The notes beneath the pieces were generated by a model that worked only from the letters and a program-made list of their open reading frames with translations, did not search any database and was not told the origin of the DNA. This document shows, one piece after another, positions 6,321-6,907 of a DNA stretch of 6,907 nucleotides. The translations under genes were made by a program, and so were the position numbers. Origin of the DNA: Fidelibacterota bacterium (GTDB taxonomy: Bacteria > Fidelibacterota > Marinisomatia > Marinisomatales > TCS56); the NCBI GenBank assembly GCA_013203015.1, contig JABMPO010000310.1, positions 1-6,907 of the forward strand, in the 5' to 3' direction. Within the stretch, counting starts at the first letter, position 1. Every line of letters starts with the position of its first letter.

Positions 6321-6907
6321 TTAAATTGTTCCCTTAAGATAGCCTTGCCGCTCCACTGCCGGGAATTTTTCGATGGCGTAACGTAGCATGGTGCGGGGCA
6401 TTTGTGTATAATATTTTTTAAGAAAGATTTCCTCTGTTTCTAGGTCGCGATTACCAATTTCCCGCAGCATCCAACCCACGGCTTTGTGGATCAAATCTTC
6501 CGTATCATGCAGCAGAATTAGCGAAATTGCGAGCGCGTCATCAAACAGGTGTTGCCGGATAAAATGAAAAGTGGACATGATGCCGATCCGCCGTTCCCAG
6601 AGATTAGTCGATTTCGCTAATTCGTAAAGGATTGAATTATCCTTATCGATCAGCCAGACACCCATTATGTAATGGGCTGAACTATCCACCAGATCCCAGT
6701 TATTGACATAGGGCAGGTGGTCGCGGTAGAGCTGGTAAATTTCCTCTTTCAGGTCCGGCTTTCTGCGCTTGAATTGCCCGACCAGGATAAACAGGGCCAG
6801 GAGGCGCGCTTCGTGCCACTCGGATCGGAGTAGTTTGCCGACTTCCGGCAGGGGTAGATTTTTGTATTCCCTTGCTTTTGCACGCAGGACCGGAACTTTG
6901 ATTCCCA
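6321..6907 (-). CDS. AlkD-type DNA alkylation repair protein (5' end missing)
   Basis: The C-terminal 194 residues of a HEAT-like repeat DNA glycosylase of the AlkD family are present; the frame is open to the window edge, so the true start lies outside and a start at the internal GTG near 6689 should not be used. AlkD enzymes excise positively charged alkylated bases such as 3-methyladenine and 7-methylguanine without flipping the base. Counting from the first full codon, the hallmark segments are GIKVPVLR (1-8), VNNWDLVD (67-74), LWERRIGI (102-109), DLIHKAVGWMLREIG (137-151) and MPRTMLRYAIEKFP (169-182). Trp70, Asp74, Arg106 and Trp145 appear to match the DNA-cavity residues Trp109, Asp113, Arg148 and Trp187 of Bacillus cereus AlkD. 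By comparison with that protein (about 237 residues), roughly 40 residues are missing. It heads the apparent operon with the aldo/keto reductase; no shared function is evident. Confidence 0.93.
   Translation of the reverse strand, partial: GIKVPVLRAKAREYKNLPLPEVGKLLRSEWHEARLLALFILVGQFKRRKPDLKEEIYQLYRDHLPYVNNWDLVDSSAHYIMGVWLIDKDNSILYELAKSTNLWERRIGIMSTFHFIRQHLFDDALAISLILLHDTEDLIHKAVGWMLREIGNRDLETEEIFLKKYYTQMPRTMLRYAIEKFPAVERQGYLKGTI

Noticed and set aside
6321..6689. A 122-residue gene starting at the GTG near 6689
   Set aside because: The same frame continues without a stop to the window edge and encodes further AlkD-family motifs, so this is an internal codon of a longer, cut-off gene.
1..6907. 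A new multi-gene system (defence, secretion, natural product or mobile element)
   Set aside because: The six genes are recognisable, functionally unrelated families on one strand; there are no transposase, integrase, nuclease, helicase or array sequences, no terminal repeats and no abrupt change of composition.

Overview
The window is a stretch of bacterial chromosome. Six protein genes all lie on the minus strand, two of them cut by the window edges. Read in the direction of transcription (high to low coordinates) they are: an AlkD-type DNA alkylation repair protein (5' end missing), an aldo/keto reductase, a short single-domain L-asparaginase, a membrane-anchored alpha/beta hydrolase, a secreted GH20 beta-N-acetylhexosaminidase, and a HemL-like class III aminotransferase (3' end missing). 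Base composition is moderate, with AT-rich gaps. Clear Shine-Dalgarno sites precede three genes: the aldo/keto reductase, the hexosaminidase and the aminotransferase. The asparaginase and the hydrolase have none that is convincing. A signal-peptide hexosaminidase with a C-terminal F5/8-type module fits a Gram-negative, polymer-degrading heterotroph, perhaps of the Bacteroidetes/Ignavibacteria/Calditrichaeota/Marinimicrobia sphere. That placement is a weak inference, because no rRNA or other marker gene is present.

Layout. At 6321-6907 the alkylation repair gene runs in from outside, and 24 bases later the aldo/keto reductase (5328-6296) begins, so these two are probably co-transcribed. A 71-base gap leads to the asparaginase (4750-5256). 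A 228-base AT-rich gap (4522-4749) then holds a TATAAT box, several inverted repeats and a 17-codon leader ORF with a good Shine-Dalgarno, upstream of the hydrolase (3523-4521). The hydrolase has no usable start except a TTG. A 104-base gap with a plausible sigma70-like promoter precedes the hexosaminidase (1076-3418). A 181-base gap with a perfect 8-bp hairpin precedes the aminotransferase (1-894).

How the genes work together. I see no common pathway. The products cover DNA repair, NADPH-linked carbonyl reduction, amide hydrolysis, ester or related hydrolysis, chitin- or peptidoglycan-derived GlcNAc release, and PLP-dependent amino transfer. This looks like a run of co-directional housekeeping and metabolic genes, not a dedicated system. 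I found no mobile element, CRISPR array, tRNA, rRNA, defence island or biosynthetic cluster, and nothing I would call a new biological system. The observations worth a second look are modest: the leader region of the hydrolase, the one-domain asparaginase, the N-terminal extension of the HemL-like enzyme, and a hairpin whose T-tract lies on the wrong strand for the genes around it.
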